Source: Eubacteriales bacterium (lineage in GTDB: Bacteria > Bacillota > Clostridia > Oscillospirales > CAG-382). From it: a DNA stretch of 64,000 nucleotides. Each line of letters begins with the position of its first letter. Positions within the stretch are counted from its first letter, which is position 1. The translations under genes and the position numbers were made by a program. The stretch covers positions 1-64,000 of the forward strand of contig JAQVPJ010000004.1 in the NCBI GenBank assembly GCA_028702135.1, read 5' to 3'. Below the pieces are notes generated by a model, which did no database searches, had not been told where the DNA came from, and saw only the letters and a list, made by a program, of their open reading frames with translations. Shown here one piece after another: positions 17,148 through 30,249 of this stretch.

Positions 17148-17716
17148 GTTCCGCTTTCTATATAATTTACAGTTCCCTCCCTGCGTAAAGCACGCTCGGA
17201 GGGCTGTTCTTTTATATAACCGAGAGCAAGTGCAAAAAAAGGCTTATAGTCATCGGGTATACCGAGCTCTTTTTTCAGCTTTTCGCCCTCGGCTGTGGCA
17301 AAGGCCGGACGGAAGGAAGCGATATAACAGCTGCCGATACCTAACGAATGCGCCGCAACCGACATAATCGTAGCAGCGTTGGCACAATCGACCTCAGCGT
17401 ATTTTTTATCGTTCATTCCCGATATTATAATCGCGCAGGGTGCACCTCTGAAGTTGTCATACTCCTCGGTAACATTTGACATCCTTGCCGAATCGTTGTT
17501 GTTTGCAAAAAACTCTCTTTTATTTATCGCACTGATTTTATCGAGCATGCCCCGGTTATCAACAACCGTAAAATGCCAGGGCTGAACACCCATTCCGGTC
17601 GGTGAGAACAAACCGCATTTAACAATTAAATCCAGTTTTTCCCGCTCTATACGTTTTTCGGTATATGAGCGGATGCTCCTCCGGCTTAAAATATTGCTTA
17701 TGGTCTCGTTCATCAT
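17144..17716 (-). CDS. Nitroreductase family FMN flavoprotein
   Basis: A 190-residue protein with the nitroreductase beginning ILSRRSIRSYTEKRI (FMN phosphate-binding Arg/Ser), SPTGMGVQPWHF, and the FMN contact region AATIMSVAAHSLGIGSCYI. It should reduce nitro or quinone substrates with NAD(P)H; the physiological substrate is unknown. Two adjacent Met codons (17716, 17713) are possible starts. It lies 16 bases downstream of the phosphoesterase gene, probably in one transcript. Confidence 0.9.
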   Translation of the reverse strand: MMNETISNILSRRSIRSYTEKRIEREKLDLIVKCGLFSPTGMGVQPWHFTVVDNRGMLDKISAINKREFFANNNDSARMSNVTEEYDNFRGAPCAIIISGMNDKKYAEVDCANAATIMSVAAHSLGIGSCYIASFRPAFATAEGEKLKKELGIPDDYKPFFALALGYIKEQPSERALRREGTVNYIESGT

Positions 17717-17732
17717 TTACAATACTCTCCCC

Positions 17733-18452
17733 TTATATTTCAATTATTTTATAAAAGTTTTCGGTTCCGGTGCACATCGCTTTCAACGTGATGTATTCTA
17801 TGTTATCGATATTATTTTCTGCTCCGGGATGATAATGCCCCTGATAAACAGCGGTAATCCTACCGTCGTCCGATAGTATTTTCCGCACTTTGGCGGCGTT
17901 TTTTATCATATGTCTCGGCTCCACTGACGGATCTATATTCTGGTGTGAAAAAACCACTATTTTACTTTCGAAGCAGGTGCTCAGAGTATGCGCAAGAGCG
18001 TTAATGCCGTTTTCGGTTATATTGGAATCTGTCCAGTCATTATTTTGACTGTTGTACCTGACACCGTCCTTTGCGTAATTCGCATCAAGGAAGATCAACC
18101 TTATATCGTCCCTCGCAAGTGTAGCAGGTGCGGTTTTTATACCTGATATTCGTTCAAATTCATCATTAGTAAATAAAACAGCATCATGATTGCCCATACA
18201 GCAAATGCTTTCGACACCGCTTTCATTAATGAGTTTTCCCACTCTTTCAAGATTGAGGATATTTCTGCTCATTTCACCATCGTCGTCAATAAGGTCTCCG
18301 AGGCATACTATTAAATCAACACCGTTCAACATGAATTCCCCGACAGAATCCTTTATTTTATTGTACGAAAGCACCGGTCTTCGGTTTGTACCAAGCAGTT
18401 CCTTTGAGCAGTAATGTGAATCCGCAAATAATCCGATTTTCACGTTCGACAC
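17733..18452 (-). CDS. Calcineurin-like metallophosphoesterase
   Basis: A 239-residue protein with all metal-site blocks of the family: FADSHY (D-x-H), CLGDLID (GD), MGNHDAV (GNHD), FSHQN and GHYHP. It is probably a cytoplasmic phosphodiesterase or phosphatase of unknown substrate. The first possible start is GTG at 18452, but AGGA lies only 3 bases before it. A second in-frame GTG at 18443 is 12 bases from AGGA, so the exact start is open. It has its own promoter upstream. Confidence 0.85.
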   Translation of the reverse strand: MSNVKIGLFADSHYCSKELLGTNRRPVLSYNKIKDSVGEFMLNGVDLIVCLGDLIDDDGEMSRNILNLERVGKLINESGVESICCMGNHDAVLFTNDEFERISGIKTAPATLARDDIRLIFLDANYAKDGVRYNSQNNDWTDSNITENGINALAHTLSTCFESKIVVFSHQNIDPSVEPRHMIKNAAKVRKILSDDGRITAVYQGHYHPGAENNIDNIEYITLKAMCTGTENFYKIIEI

Positions 18453-18486
18453 CGTTCCTGTTTTAAATCTTTGATAATTCTATATC

Positions 18487-18516
18487 ATTATATAATCATT
18501 ATATAACAAAAGTCAA
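18487..18516 (-). promoter_or_regulatory. Promoter of the metallophosphoesterase gene
   Basis: On the minus strand TTGACT (18511-18516), an 18-base spacer and TATAAT (18487-18492), about 35 bases before the start codon. Confidence 0.7.
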
Positions 18517-18606
18517 TTCAATGAAGTCATGTATTAAAGTATTAGTACAATAATGAACTGTTTGGAAAATTTCAGATGTTAAAAAATTAACTTTACTTAT
18601 GCGGTA

Positions 18607-18635
18607 TTTACAAAGACTTTTTTTTATGCTACACT
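18607..18635 (+). promoter_or_regulatory. Candidate promoter of the fused ABC transporter gene
   Basis: TTTACA (18607-18612), a 17-base spacer and TACACT (18630-18635), giving a leader of about 70 bases before the ATG at 18712. Confidence 0.5.
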
Positions 18636-18711
18636 TTTTTCAGCAGATAAACAACAGTTTATATAAAAAATTTCCCGGTTTTTTAAGTCAGAAAAGTGAA
18701 AGGTTGATTTA

Positions 18712-21321
18712 ATGTTAATTTTAAAAAGAATCGTAAAGGATTATCTCACCGGAGAGACTAAGGTTGCAGCACTAAAAGGGATAGACCTCGAGTTTAGAAA
18801 AAGCGAATTCGTTTGTATTCTCGGCCCCTCCGGCTGCGGAAAAACCACGATGCTGAACATCATAGGCGGGCTCGATCAATATACGAGCGGCGATCTGATT
18901 GTAAACGGAAAATCCACAAAGCAATTCAACGACCGCGATTGGGACATTTACCGTAACAATTCGATAGGTTTTGTATTTCAAAACTACAATCTGATACCCC
19001 ACCAGACCGTGCTTTCCAACGTTGAACTCGCGCTTACTCTTTCCGGCGTGTCAAAGTCGGAACGCAGAAAGAGGGCAACCGAGGCTTTGAAAAATGTCGG
19101 GCTCGAGGACCAGCTCCACAAAAAGCCCAACCAGATGTCCGGAGGGCAGATGCAGCGTGTAGCAATAGCGCGCGCCCTTGTAAATAATCCCGATATACTG
19201 CTTGCAGACGAACCGACGGGTGCGCTCGATTCACAGACCAGCACGCAGGTTATGGATATTCTCAAGGAAATCTCAAAAGAAAAGCTTATAATCATGGTAA
19301 CCCATAACTCCGATATAGCGGAAAGGTATTCCACAAGGACAATAAATGTACTTGACGGAATGGTTACCGGCGACTCTAATCCATATCATTCCGAACCGGA
19401 ACAAGAAACAATAGCAGAGCAGAAAAAGGCAAAAAAGAAAAGGATTAAGAAAAAATCCATGTCCTTCATTACAGCGCTCTCGTTGTCGCTGAACAATCTG
19501 ATGACCAAAAAGACACGCACAATCATGACCGGTTTTGCAGGTTCTATCGGTATTATCGGCATTGCTCTAATTTTGTCGGTATCTACAGGCGTTCAGTCCT
19601 ACATAAACACGGTTGAGCGAGATACCATGTCAAGCTATCCGCTTACAATTACCGAGACTACTATGGATACCACGGCTTTGATGACCGCATTTATCGGTGA
19701 TGCAGAAACCGATACCACTTCCCAGGAGGAAAACAGGATTTATTCAAACGACATTATGTTTAAAATGATGGATTCAATGACTTCCGGTATTTCCACAAAC
19801 AACCTAACCGCTTTCAAAGCCTATATCGAGAGCGATGAATGCGATATTGACCAGTATGTCAACGATATAAAATATTCTTATGCTACGGGATTAAACGTTT
19901 ACCTTGAAAATGACGACGGTTCATACACGAAAGGCCTTATGGATTATTACGATATGTATGAATCCTTAGGGGTAAGTATGGAAATAGACTCCTCTTTACC
20001 TATGATGGGAAGCGTAGCCTCCGCATGGCAGGAGCTTATCGGAGATGACGAATATATAAAATCACAGTATTCGTTGCTCTACGGTAGTTATCCTTCGTCA
20101 TATGACGAGGTGGTCCTGATTGTAGATGAGAATAATCAGGTGACCGACTATACTCTGTACTCGCTGGGAATTCTCGATATCAATAATGTAAAGAAATACT
20201 TGGAAGCAGCAGAGGAAGCAATTAAAAACGGCACCGAGAACTCCTATAAGATTGAGCCTGTCAGCTATTCCTTTGAGGAGTTATGCGAATACAAGTTCAG
20301 GGTGCTGCTGGACTCGGACTATTATAATTACAACGCAGACAGCAATATTATCACGGAATGCAACGATATTGAAATAGCGGGAAAAATCGGCAGCGGTTTG
20401 GAGCTGAAGCTCGTCGGTATAATGCGTGCTTCTGAGGATTCCACGATAGAACATGGTATCGGTGCAATCGGATATACAGCCGAGTTGATGAAGACTGTCG
20501 TTGACAAGGTTAATAACAGTGACGTTGTAACCGCGCAGAGAAACCACCCCGATACCGATTTATTCACCGGTATTGAATTTGGTAAAATGGTTTACACACC
20601 TGATGAAATCCGCGCCTTTTTAGCGGCAAACCCCGAATATGCGAGCTATGCCGAATTGCCTGATGAAATGCTTTTGGAATATGCGAGTACCTTTATGACG
20701 GAAACCGCCACTTATGATAAGAATATGAAAAAGCTCGGCGGAGTTGATAAAAACAAGCCTTACTTAATAAACTTATATCCCAAAGATTTTGAATCAAAAG
20801 AAGCAATAACTAAAATTATATCCGATTACAATGCTAATCAGGTTGAGGAGAACAAGATAACCTACACGGATACAATAGCTCTTATGATGAGCTCTGTAAC
20901 CACCATTATCAACGCAATTTCATATGTTTTAATGGCTTTTGTGGCAATTTCACTTGTCGTATCCTCGATAATGATAGGTATAATAACTTATATTTCAGTA
21001 TTGGAAAGGACAAAGGAAATCGGTATCCTTCGTGCTATCGGTGCGTCAAAGAAGGATATTTCACGCGTGTTCAACGCCGAAACTCTTATTATCGGTTTCG
21101 TTTCGGGTACGCTCGGTATTGCTATTACGCTGCTGCTGCTGTTCCCGATTAATGCGATTCTGCACGTTTTGACCGGAATTGAAACTCTGAGCGCCACCCT
21201 GCCCGTTATCGGAGGCCTCGTGCTTGTGGTAATCAGCATGTGTCTGACCTTTATCGCGGGTCTTATTCCCTCAAGAATCGCAGCGAAAAAGGATCCGGTA
21301 ATCGCTCTGAGAACTGAATAA
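18712..21321 (+). CDS. MacB-like ABC transporter, ATPase fused to FtsX-type permease
   Basis: An 869-residue fusion. Residues 1-about 225 are an ABC ATPase of the MacB/LolD type: Walker A GPSGCGKTT (38-46), MSGGQMQR signature, ADEPTGALD Walker B. After a basic linker (KKAKKKRIKKK) one membrane segment (about 275-295) precedes a large extracellular domain rich in Asp/Tyr/Ser. Three C-terminal membrane helices with the FtsX permease block (TKEIGILRAIGASKKDISRVF) follow. Such proteins move lipids or peptides or act in mechanotransmission; no partner membrane-fusion protein is adjacent. It is flanked by its own promoter and terminator. Confidence 0.9.
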   Translation: MLILKRIVKDYLTGETKVAALKGIDLEFRKSEFVCILGPSGCGKTTMLNIIGGLDQYTSGDLIVNGKSTKQFNDRDWDIYRNNSIGFVFQNYNLIPHQTVLSNVELALTLSGVSKSERRKRATEALKNVGLEDQLHKKPNQMSGGQMQRVAIARALVNNPDILLADEPTGALDSQTSTQVMDILKEISKEKLIIMVTHNSDIAERYSTRTINVLDGMVTGDSNPYHSEPEQETIAEQKKAKKKRIKKKSMSFITALSLSLNNLMTKKTRTIMTGFAGSIGIIGIALILSVSTGVQSYINTVERDTMSSYPLTITETTMDTTALMTAFIGDAETDTTSQEENRIYSNDIMFKMMDSMTSGISTNNLTAFKAYIESDECDIDQYVNDIKYSYATGLNVYLENDDGSYTKGLMDYYDMYESLGVSMEIDSSLPMMGSVASAWQELIGDDEYIKSQYSLLYGSYPSSYDEVVLIVDENNQVTDYTLYSLGILDINNVKKYLEAAEEAIKNGTENSYKIEPVSYSFEELCEYKFRVLLDSDYYNYNADSNIITECNDIEIAGKIGSGLELKLVGIMRASEDSTIEHGIGAIGYTAELMKTVVDKVNNSDVVTAQRNHPDTDLFTGIEFGKMVYTPDEIRAFLAANPEYASYAELPDEMLLEYASTFMTETATYDKNMKKLGGVDKNKPYLINLYPKDFESKEAITKIISDYNANQVEENKITYTDTIALMMSSVTTIINAISYVLMAFVAISLVVSSIMIGIITYISVLERTKEIGILRAIGASKKDISRVFNAETLIIGFVSGTLGIAITLLLLFPINAILHVLTGIETLSATLPVIGGLVLVVISMCLTFIAGLIPSRIAAKKDPVIALRTE

Positions 21322-21349
21322 ATACAAAATATATCTCAACATAAAAAGT

Positions 21350-21388
21350 AAGCCGCACGACCGTTTTCCGGACGTGCGGCTTCTTTTT
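21350..21388. terminator. Bidirectional terminator between the ABC transporter gene and lacZ
   Basis: AAGCCGCACG (21350-21359) pairs with CGTGCGGCTT (21373-21382), with an inner CCG/CGG helix. TTCTTTTT follows on the plus strand, and a TTTTTA run follows on the minus strand. Confidence 0.88.
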
Positions 21389-21398
21389 CATACAATTA

Positions 21399-26164
<4,766 letters not shown>

Positions 26165-26382
26165 TCATACTACCCCTTTATTTTGTATTCCCATATTTTA
26201 ATTATACCGATTTATATTATCGAAAAACGCAAATAATTTGTTTTTTCACAAAAAAAACATTCAACTTTTCCGAAAAAACGCAGGAATTTCCGTATATTCA
26301 TATTATATAGGTAAAACAGATAAATTCAATAGCGGAAGCAAAAATAAAGTGTGAATGTATCCAAGTTTTACCGATAAATAAA

Positions 26383-26404
26383 TTTCGATAAAATTTTATC
26401 GAAA
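26383..26404. promoter_or_regulatory. Perfect 22-bp palindrome, candidate operator
   Basis: TTTCGATAAAA followed by TTTTATCGAAA: each half is the exact reverse complement of the other. It ends 4 bases before the proposed -35 box of the hydrogenase operon. A related half (CCGATAAAT, 26371-26379) lies next to it, and CGAT-N7-ATCG lies at 26208-26222. It does not match the Rex (TTGTTAA-type), PerR or CcpA consensus that I know. Confidence 0.6.
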
Positions 26405-26408
26405 GGTA

Positions 26409-26437
26409 TTGTTTTTTTAAAAACTCTGTGATAAGAT
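26409..26437 (+). promoter_or_regulatory. Candidate promoter of the hydrogenase operon
   Basis: TTGTTT (26409-26414), a 17-base spacer and TAAGAT (26432-26437), just downstream of the palindrome and about 100 bases before the first gene. Confidence 0.45.
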
Positions 26438-26464
26438 ACATATTTGATTGAGTATGTAAAAAAC

Positions 26465-26485
26465 CGGTCTGATTCAGTCAGACCG
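26465..26485. repeat. Hairpin in the hydrogenase leader with a T-run on the minus strand
   Basis: CGGTCTGA (26465-26472) and TCAGACCG (26478-26485) form an 8-bp stem. On the plus strand no T-run follows, but on the minus strand six T follow. It could stabilise the leader RNA or stop antisense transcripts. Confidence 0.5.
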
Positions 26486-26541
26486 TATTTAGAAAAAATC
26501 ATTTCATATATACTATTTTAACATATCAGGAGGATAAGTGT

Positions 26542-27021
26542 ATGTCACTTACAAAGGATCAAATCGATACGAATCAGGCAAAGCTCATTGAGTTTATTGC
26601 TAAGCACAAGGACACCGACGGTCCGCTTATGCCAATAATGCAAAAAGCTCAGGAGCTTTTCGGATATCTCTCTATGGACACAATGACACTGATCGCAGAT
26701 TCGCTGGATATCCCCGTTTCGGAGATATACGGCGTGGCTACCTTTTATTCGCAGTTTTCCCTGAACGCAAAGGGAGAGAAAACAATCAGCGTCTGCACCG
26801 GAACAGCTTGCTATGTCAAGGGTGCGCAGGATATTCTTGACGAAGTAAAGGCTCAGCTCGGTATAAATGTCGGAGAGACTACCGCCGACGGCAGATTCTC
26901 AATAATTGACACGCGCTGCCTCGGATGCTGCGGACTTGCACCGGTGCTCGTTGTCAACAACGATGTTTACGGCAGACTGGTACCTGCGGACGTCAAGGGA
27001 ATACTTGACAAATACCGCTGA
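26542..27021 (+). CDS. hydC: NuoE/HydC-like thioredoxin-fold [2Fe-2S] subunit
   Basis: A 159-residue protein of the 24-kDa NADH dehydrogenase subunit family. The helical N-terminus (LIEFIAKHKDTDGPLMPIMQKAQ) and PVSEIYGVATFYSQF precede the cluster ligands: CTGTAC (two Cys) and RCLGCCGLAP (two more). In bifurcating hydrogenases this subunit partners HydB in electron transfer from NADH. It starts the operon behind AGGAGG. Because a smaller [2Fe-2S] protein lies directly before hydB, this one could serve the hydrogenase or the sensory branch. Confidence 0.88.
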   Translation: MSLTKDQIDTNQAKLIEFIAKHKDTDGPLMPIMQKAQELFGYLSMDTMTLIADSLDIPVSEIYGVATFYSQFSLNAKGEKTISVCTGTACYVKGAQDILDEVKAQLGINVGETTADGRFSIIDTRCLGCCGLAPVLVVNNDVYGRLVPADVKGILDKYR

Positions 27022-27036
27022 TAAGTAAAGAAATCT

Positions 27037-27390
27037 ATGAAAATTAACGAGATAAGAGATTTATTGAACGCCAATGTAATATGCGGTGCGGATTCGTTGG
27101 ATAAGGATGTTTACAGCGCCTGCGGAAGCGATATGATGAGTGATGTTCTCGCCTTTGTAAAGGATCAGGCTGTGCTTCTGACCGGTCTTGTCAACTCTCA
27201 GGTTATCCGTACTGCGCAAATGATGGATATGCAGTGTATTGTCTTTGTTCGCAACAAAATTCCGGCTGAGGATATGATTACTCTTGCAAAAAACAGCGGG
27301 CTTGTACTGCTGGCAACGCCTCTCAGGATGTACGAGGCCTGCGGGATACTGTATTCCAAAGGTCTTACGGGCAGCAAGTGCAATGAGTGA
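27037..27390 (+). CDS. DRTGG-domain protein (1) of the hydrogenase cluster
   Basis: A 117-residue protein of the small DRTGG/CBS-associated kind found next to [FeFe] hydrogenase genes. Visible features are an N-terminal helix (INEIRDLLNANVICG), a strand-helix unit (DMMSDVLAFVKDQAVLLTGL) and a C-terminal IVFVRNKIPAEDMITLAKNSGLVLLATPL resembling a ligand-binding half. It has no catalytic motif. The stop overlaps the next gene by 8 bases. A regulatory role is inferred from context only. Confidence 0.7.
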   Translation: MKINEIRDLLNANVICGADSLDKDVYSACGSDMMSDVLAFVKDQAVLLTGLVNSQVIRTAQMMDMQCIVFVRNKIPAEDMITLAKNSGLVLLATPLRMYEACGILYSKGLTGSKCNE

Positions 27391-27811
27391 GACTATACAG
27401 TTCCATTATGACGTAGACGGAGAGAATTTCACCTCGGCGGGAGAAGCGTCGGTTCAGATAAAGCAAAAGCTCCGTCAGCTTGGCTTTACGCCCGACATAA
27501 TACGGCGGGTATCGATCGCGATGTACGAGGGCGAAATAAATATGGTCATACATGCCGGCGGTGGGGTTGCCGATGTTTTTGTGGACCCCGAATCGATTAA
27601 AATAATACTTGAGGATCACGGACCGGGAATTTCCGACATATCTCTCGCCATGCAGGAGGGTTTTTCGACTGCGACCGATACGGTGCGCTCGCTCGGATTC
27701 GGAGCGGGAATGGGGCTGCCCAACATGAAGCGTTACACGGACAGTATGGAGATCGATTCGGAGTTAGGCAAGGGTACTAAGATAACAATGGTTGTAAACG
27801 TACCCATATGA
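27383..27811 (+). CDS. Anti-sigma-factor-like HATPase (serine-kinase fold)
   Basis: A 142-residue GHKL ATPase resembling RsbW/SpoIIAB. The N-box-like segment is MYEGEINMVIHAGG, G1 is DHGPGI, and the lid has GFGAGMGLPNMKRYTD. The C-terminal GKGTKITMVV closes the fold. There is no dimerisation/phospho-His domain, so it is not a two-component kinase. It would bind or phosphorylate a partner protein. The start at 27383 (MSETIQFHY) fits the family; longer in-frame starts lie inside the preceding gene. Confidence 0.85.
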   Translation: MSETIQFHYDVDGENFTSAGEASVQIKQKLRQLGFTPDIIRRVSIAMYEGEINMVIHAGGGVADVFVDPESIKIILEDHGPGISDISLAMQEGFSTATDTVRSLGFGAGMGLPNMKRYTDSMEIDSELGKGTKITMVVNVPI

Positions 27812-27859
27812 GTTTTTTACCGTCTATGGACGGTAACAACATATATTTGGTGGTTAATC

Positions 27860-29185
27860 ATGACAGAATACAAGCACTCTGTTTCACTTGATATTGAAAA
27901 GTGCAAGGGCTGCACGAATTGTCTGAAGCGTTGCCCGACCGAAGCGATTAGGATCAGAAACGGTCATGCGGTAATCAATTCGTCACGCTGTATCGACTGC
28001 GGAGAGTGTATAAGAATCTGTCCCTACAAAGCAAAAAAAGCAATAAGCGACAAGCTCGATGCAATAAAGGATTTTAAATGGAAAATCGCACTTCCCGCCC
28101 CTTCTCTGTACGGACAGTTCGATTCGCTTGACGAAATAGATTATGTTTTACAGGGACTTTTGGATTTGGGCTTTGACGATGTTTTTGAGGTTGCGAGAGC
28201 GGCGGAGCTGGTATCCGGTTATACAAGGAGATACATAAACAGACCAAACTCAATAAAACCCGTCATTTCATCCGCTTGTCCCGTAATCGTTCGTCTTATC
28301 AGCCTTCGTTTTCCGTATCTGTGCGATAATGTTATGCCTCTGCAGCCTCCGATGGAGATCGCCGCGATGCTTGCGAAAAAGCAGGCTTTGGAGAAAAACC
28401 CCGATTTATGCGAATCCGATATAGCAACCTGCTTTATTTCCCCCTGTCCGGCGAAGGTAAGTTATGTCAAGAACGATGCTACAGATAAAAAAAGCTATGT
28501 CGACTGTGTGGTTTCGATGAGCGATATTTATTTTTCCCTACTCGGTGTTATGAAAAAAGCGAAGCCTCTGCTTCCGCTGTCCCGTTCGGGAATGATAGGT
28601 ATCGGGTGGGCTTCTACGGGTGGTGAATCCTCCGCAATATTCAACGACAAATACCTTGCCGCCGACGGTATCGAAAACGTGATGAAGGTGCTTGACCAGA
28701 TCGACAACGGCACCTTCCCGGACCTTGAGTTCATTGAGCTCAACGCCTGCAACGGCGGCTGTGTCGGAGGAACGATGGCTGTCGAGAATCCTTATATCGC
28801 AAAAGCAAGGCTACAGACGCTCAAGCGTTATCTGCCTGTTTCTCAAAACTGGAACAGAAAAACGGCGGGTGAGGATGACTTTTATATACCCGATGATTAT
28901 ATAATCCAGTCGGAGCTTGAATATAAGCCGGTCTCTCAGCTTGCAAACGACACCAACGAGGCGATTAAAAAAATGGCAGATATCCAAGCGGTACGGGAGC
29001 AGCTTCCCGACTTAGACTGCGGTTCCTGCGGTGCACCGACCTGTCAGGCGTTCGCTTACGACGTTGTAAAGGGCGAGGCAAGCGAGGATGAATGCATAGT
29101 CAAAATGCGAATGCGTATCAAGGAGCTTCTAAAATCCGACTACGCAAAACCAGAGAAGGAGTCCGCGGAAAATGACAGTAAATAA
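27860..29185 (+). CDS. Sensory-type [FeFe] hydrogenase (HydS-like)
   Basis: A 441-residue protein. Two [4Fe-4S] motifs (Cys15-25 and Cys44-54) precede an H-cluster domain with altered motifs: SSACPV (Ala139-Cys140) in place of TSCCP, SPCPAK in place of MPCxxK, and ELNACNGGCVGG in place of ExMACxxGCxxGG. The four expected cluster cysteines remain, but the proton-transfer Cys is Ala, as known for group C sensory hydrogenases. A C-terminal RnfB-like Fe-S module has CGSCGAPTC and a later Cys. No PAS domain is attached. It probably senses H2 or redox state rather than turning over H2 quickly. Confidence 0.82.
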   Translation: MTEYKHSVSLDIEKCKGCTNCLKRCPTEAIRIRNGHAVINSSRCIDCGECIRICPYKAKKAISDKLDAIKDFKWKIALPAPSLYGQFDSLDEIDYVLQGLLDLGFDDVFEVARAAELVSGYTRRYINRPNSIKPVISSACPVIVRLISLRFPYLCDNVMPLQPPMEIAAMLAKKQALEKNPDLCESDIATCFISPCPAKVSYVKNDATDKKSYVDCVVSMSDIYFSLLGVMKKAKPLLPLSRSGMIGIGWASTGGESSAIFNDKYLAADGIENVMKVLDQIDNGTFPDLEFIELNACNGGCVGGTMAVENPYIAKARLQTLKRYLPVSQNWNRKTAGEDDFYIPDDYIIQSELEYKPVSQLANDTNEAIKKMADIQAVREQLPDLDCGSCGAPTCQAFAYDVVKGEASEDECIVKMRMRIKELLKSDYAKPEKESAENDSK

Positions 29186-29498
29186 AGCGATAGAAGCACT
29201 TTCTTTAGAGGTTGTAAACCTTTCCGACGGTGATAGAAATATACAGAGCGGCTATTCTGGCGACCTTTTGAGCTGGGTTATGGCAAGAGCGACCAACGGC
29301 AGCGCATGGATAACAATAATGAGCAATGTGAATATTATCGCTGTCGCATCGCTTCTTGACCTTTCCTGTATAATATTATCCGAAAATGCTGAAATTAGCG
29401 AGGAACTGCGGAATTTAGCCATACAGAAGAATATAAATCTTCTGCGCAGTGAGAAAAACAGCTTTCAGCTGTCTTTTGAGCTGGGAAAACTATTGTAA
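29172..29498 (+). CDS. DRTGG-domain-like protein (2) of the hydrogenase cluster
   Basis: A 108-residue protein with IQSGYSGDLLSWVM, a DRTGG-type segment, then ITIMSNVNIIAVASLLDLSCIILSENAEI. It is a distant relative of the protein at 27037. It starts 14 bases inside the end of the sensory hydrogenase gene and stops 2 bases before the PHP gene, which implies tight translational coupling. Function unknown; probably a small ligand or partner-binding protein of the same signalling unit. Confidence 0.7.
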   Translation: MTVNKAIEALSLEVVNLSDGDRNIQSGYSGDLLSWVMARATNGSAWITIMSNVNIIAVASLLDLSCIILSENAEISEELRNLAIQKNINLLRSEKNSFQLSFELGKLL

Positions 29499-29500
29499 AA

Positions 29501-30241
29501 ATGAACGAATATTTTTACGACCTGCATATTCACTCATGTCTCTCCCCCTGCGCAAACAATGATATGACACCGAACAATATCGCAGGTATGGCGGAGTTGA
29601 ACGGTCTGCACATCGTGGCGCTGACGGATCACAACAGTTGTAAAAACTGCCCCGCATTTTTCGAAGCATGTCAAAAACACGGCTTAACAGCAGTTGCGGG
29701 GATGGAGCTTACAACAGCGGAGGATATTCATCTTATCTGTCTTTTTGAGTCCTTAGAAGACGCCATGTGTTTCGATACAGATGTCTCGGCAAAACGCATA
29801 ATGATAAAAAACAGAACCGATATTTTCGGAGAGCAGATAATTATGGACAGCGAGGACAACATTATCGGTTATGAGGAAAACCTGCTCCCCAACGCCACGA
29901 CGCTGACGATCGAAGCCGCATATACGCTTGCTATCGGGCATAACGCCATATGTTACCCGGCACATATAGACAGGCAGGCAAACGGCATAATTACTACCCT
30001 CGGTACTTTTCCCTCAAACCCGCCCTTTGAATGTGCTGAGTTCAACAACAGCTCTCTTTCGACAGAATATATTAAAGCTTATCCGGCTTTGAAGGAAAAA
30101 AGGTTATTAACAAGCTCCGATGCCCACTATTTATGGCATATAAGCGAGGCGGTTAATTCAGTAATGCTCGGCGACTTGTCATATAGCACCGGATCGGTAA
30201 GAAAAAGGCTGTTTGAATTTTTAAGAGGAAAAACCATATAG
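29501..30241 (+). CDS. PHP-domain phosphoesterase of the hydrogenase cluster
   Basis: A 246-residue PHP protein. Metal motifs are YDLHIHSCLSPC (HxH), ALTDHNSC (DH), GMELTT (Glu), YPAHIDR (His) and a final SSDAHYL (DxH), so all expected ligand blocks are present. It should hydrolyse a phosphate ester or cyclic nucleotide; the substrate is unknown. It is known as a steady neighbour of bifurcating/sensory hydrogenase genes. Extra cysteines near residues 15-17 and 45-50 are unusual for the family. Confidence 0.85.
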   Translation: MNEYFYDLHIHSCLSPCANNDMTPNNIAGMAELNGLHIVALTDHNSCKNCPAFFEACQKHGLTAVAGMELTTAEDIHLICLFESLEDAMCFDTDVSAKRIMIKNRTDIFGEQIIMDSEDNIIGYEENLLPNATTLTIEAAYTLAIGHNAICYPAHIDRQANGIITTLGTFPSNPPFECAEFNNSSLSTEYIKAYPALKEKRLLTSSDAHYLWHISEAVNSVMLGDLSYSTGSVRKRLFEFLRGKTI

Positions 30242-30249
30242 GATAAAAA

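Larger units (their letters stand above)
26165..26541. promoter_or_regulatory. Divergent control region of the acyl-CoA ligase gene and hydrogenase operon
   Basis: 376 AT-rich bases with no gene. On the minus strand TATAAT (complement within 26201-26208) is a candidate -10 for the ligase gene. A CGAT-N7-ATCG element overlaps it at 26208-26222. On the hydrogenase side there is a perfect palindrome (26383-26404), a candidate promoter and a leader hairpin, listed separately. AGGAGG sits 8 bases before the ATG at 26542. Confidence 0.6.
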
